From Oscillospiraceae bacterium (GTDB taxonomy: Bacteria; Bacillota; Clostridia; Oscillospirales; CAG-272): a stretch of 64,000 nt of DNA. The DNA lies in the NCBI GenBank assembly GCA_015063895.1, contig SVTG01000007.1, forward strand, positions 1-64,000, in the 5' to 3' direction. Shown here one piece after another: positions 62,871-64,000 of the stretch; the stretch's first letter is position 1; the number at the start of each line of letters is the position of its first letter. Position numbers and translations under genes: made by a program. Below the pieces are notes generated by a model. The model had not been told where the DNA came from and made no database searches. It was given only the letters and a program-made list of their open reading frames with translations.

Positions 62871-64000
62871 ATGAAGCTTGTAGAAGGTGGCGTTTGCGCA
62901 GCGAAGGGCTTCCGCGCAAACGGTTTACATTGCGGTATCCGCAAAAATAAGATCAAAAAGGATCTGGCATTGATCGTCAGTGACGTGCCCGCAGCGGCAG
63001 CAGCCGTTTACACCACAAATCTTGTAAAGGGTGCCCCCCTGCTGGTGACGAAAAAGCATTTGGCGAACGGTGTGGCCCAGGCTGTGATCTGCAATAGCGG
63101 CAATGCCAATACCTGCAATGCCAACGGCGTGGAGATCGCCGAGCATATGAGTGAATTGGTGGCAGAGGTTGCAGGGGTGAAGGTTGACGACGTGGTGGTA
63201 GCCTCCACGGGTGTTATCGGTCAGCCCCTTGATATTACCCCCATCAGAAAGGCCATGCCGCAGCTGGTGGCAGGGCTCTCGTACGATCATCTCGGGGCAC
63301 GCGCTGCCGCTGAGGCGATCATTACCACCGATACGGTCGCCAAGGAGGTGGCTGTGGAATTTGAGATCGGCGGTAAGGTCTGCCATCTTGGCGGCATCGC
63401 CAAGGGCAGCGGTATGATCCACCCCAATATGGCGACGATGCTGGTATTTATCACCACCGACGTCAAGATCTCGGCGGCGATGCTGCAAAAGGCGCTTTCC
63501 ACCGACGTGCAAAAGACCTTTAATATGGTGAGCATTGACGGCGATACCTCTACCAACGATACCGTGGCTGTACTCGCCAACGGTCTTGCCGGTAACGACG
63601 AGATCGTGGCAGAAGGCGCTGATTTTGAGATCTTTATGAAGGCGCTGAACACCGTCACCGTGCAGCTTTGCCGACTGCTGGCAGGCGACGGCGAGGGTGC
63701 CACCAAGCTGCTCGAATGCAAGGTTACGGGTGCCGCATGCTCCAAGTGCGCGGGCACGGTTGCCAAGAGCGTCATTTGCTCAAGCCTTCTGAAATCCGCC
63801 ATGTTCGGCGCGGATGCCAACTGGGGGCGCGTGCTCTGTGCCATCGGTTACAGCGGCGCGGCTGTTGATATTGACCGCATTGACGTGGCCTTCCGCTCGG
63901 CTAAGGGCACCGTTGAGGTGTGCAAGAACGGCGCCGGTGTGGAATTTTCCGAGGAGAAGGCAAAGGAAATTTTGCTTGAAAATGAAATTGAGATCCTGGT
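62871..64000 (+). CDS. argJ: Bifunctional glutamate N-acetyltransferase / ornithine acetyltransferase (partial, runs off the window)
   Basis: ArgJ moves the acetyl group from acetylornithine to glutamate, making the pathway cyclic. 376 codons are present before the window ends; the family is about 390-410, so little is missing. GVCAAKGFRANGLHCGIRK marks the N terminus; the autocleavage site between Ala and Thr is in KGSGMIHPNMATMLVF (about residues 178-193), followed by GDTSTNDTV and ANWGRVLCAIGYSG. ATG follows AGGAGAG; argC-argJ are cotranscribed behind the ARG boxes. Confidence 0.96.
   Translation, partial: MKLVEGGVCAAKGFRANGLHCGIRKNKIKKDLALIVSDVPAAAAAVYTTNLVKGAPLLVTKKHLANGVAQAVICNSGNANTCNANGVEIAEHMSELVAEVAGVKVDDVVVASTGVIGQPLDITPIRKAMPQLVAGLSYDHLGARAAAEAIITTDTVAKEVAVEFEIGGKVCHLGGIAKGSGMIHPNMATMLVFITTDVKISAAMLQKALSTDVQKTFNMVSIDGDTSTNDTVAVLANGLAGNDEIVAEGADFEIFMKALNTVTVQLCRLLAGDGEGATKLLECKVTGAACSKCAGTVAKSVICSSLLKSAMFGADANWGRVLCAIGYSGAAVDIDRIDVAFRSAKGTVEVCKNGAGVEFSEEKAKEILLENEIEIL

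Overview
The window looks like the chromosome of a Clostridia-type member of the Bacillota (Firmicutes), probably an uncultured gut or anaerobic lineage; the species cannot be named from the sequence. Supporting signs are the sepF-yggT-ylmH division neighbourhood, ribonuclease Y, a YerC/TrpR-like gene at the head of the his operon, HisG of the short form paired with HisZ, a lysine riboswitch, strong AGGAGG-like ribosome binding sites, near-consensus TTGACA-17-TATAAT promoters in AT-rich gaps, and coding DNA of roughly 55-60 % G+C. No tRNA, rRNA, CRISPR array, transposase, phage gene or origin was found. Most of the window is core metabolism.

Layout. 1-4.8 kb: an array of short hairpins, a UPF0340 gene and an oxidoreductase gene read leftwards, and divergently an AraC-type regulator, an aldose 1-epimerase-like protein and a sugar isomerase/epimerase-like TIM barrel. 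4.8-7.1 kb: an unexplained gap, then recA-recX. 7.2-10.3 kb: Nudix hydrolase, MFS transporter and glycerophosphodiesterase. 10.4-13.7 kb (leftwards): a MacB-like efflux system (adaptor, ATPase, permease). 13.9-15.9 kb (leftwards): dapA-dapB behind a lysine riboswitch. 15.9-18.6 kb: queA, four tandem 47-49 bp repeats, a second isomerase-like TIM barrel and a small membrane protein. 18.6-28.9 kb: miaA, an HlyD-like protein, yggS, sepF, yggT, ylmH, ileS, lspA, an RluD-type pseudouridine synthase and two HAD phosphatases, all rightwards. 29-36.5 kb: a DUF1934 gene and a GDPD gene (leftwards), an sn-glycerol-1-phosphate dehydrogenase and an exonuclease-BRCT-like protein (rightwards), then leftwards a GNAT-like acyltransferase with two tandem creatininase paralogues, and an HPr-like protein lacking the active-site histidine. 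36.6-40.6 kb: ribonuclease Y, a DeoR regulator and a divergent MATE transporter.

40.6-64 kb is an amino-acid biosynthesis block. The his operon (yerC-hisZ-hisG-hisD-hisC-hisB-hisH-hisA-hisF-hisIE) runs leftwards. The branched-chain operon (ilvB-ilvN-ilvC-ilvD-leuA-leuC-leuD-leuB-ilvE-ilvA-ridA) runs rightwards and encodes every enzyme from pyruvate and threonine to Ile, Val and Leu, plus RidA, which removes the reactive product of IlvA. argC and a truncated argJ start an arginine operon at the right edge.

The most interesting signals are regulatory. The branched-chain operon is preceded by a consensus promoter, an untracked 43-codon ORF packed with Ile, Val and Leu codons (including three CTA and one ATA), and a terminator-like hairpin just before ilvB: the layout of a translation-coupled transcription attenuator. 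Each neighbouring amino-acid operon shows a different control device: a palindrome over the his promoter next to a TrpR-like gene, two ARG-box-like elements 21 bp apart before argC, and a lysine riboswitch before dapA.
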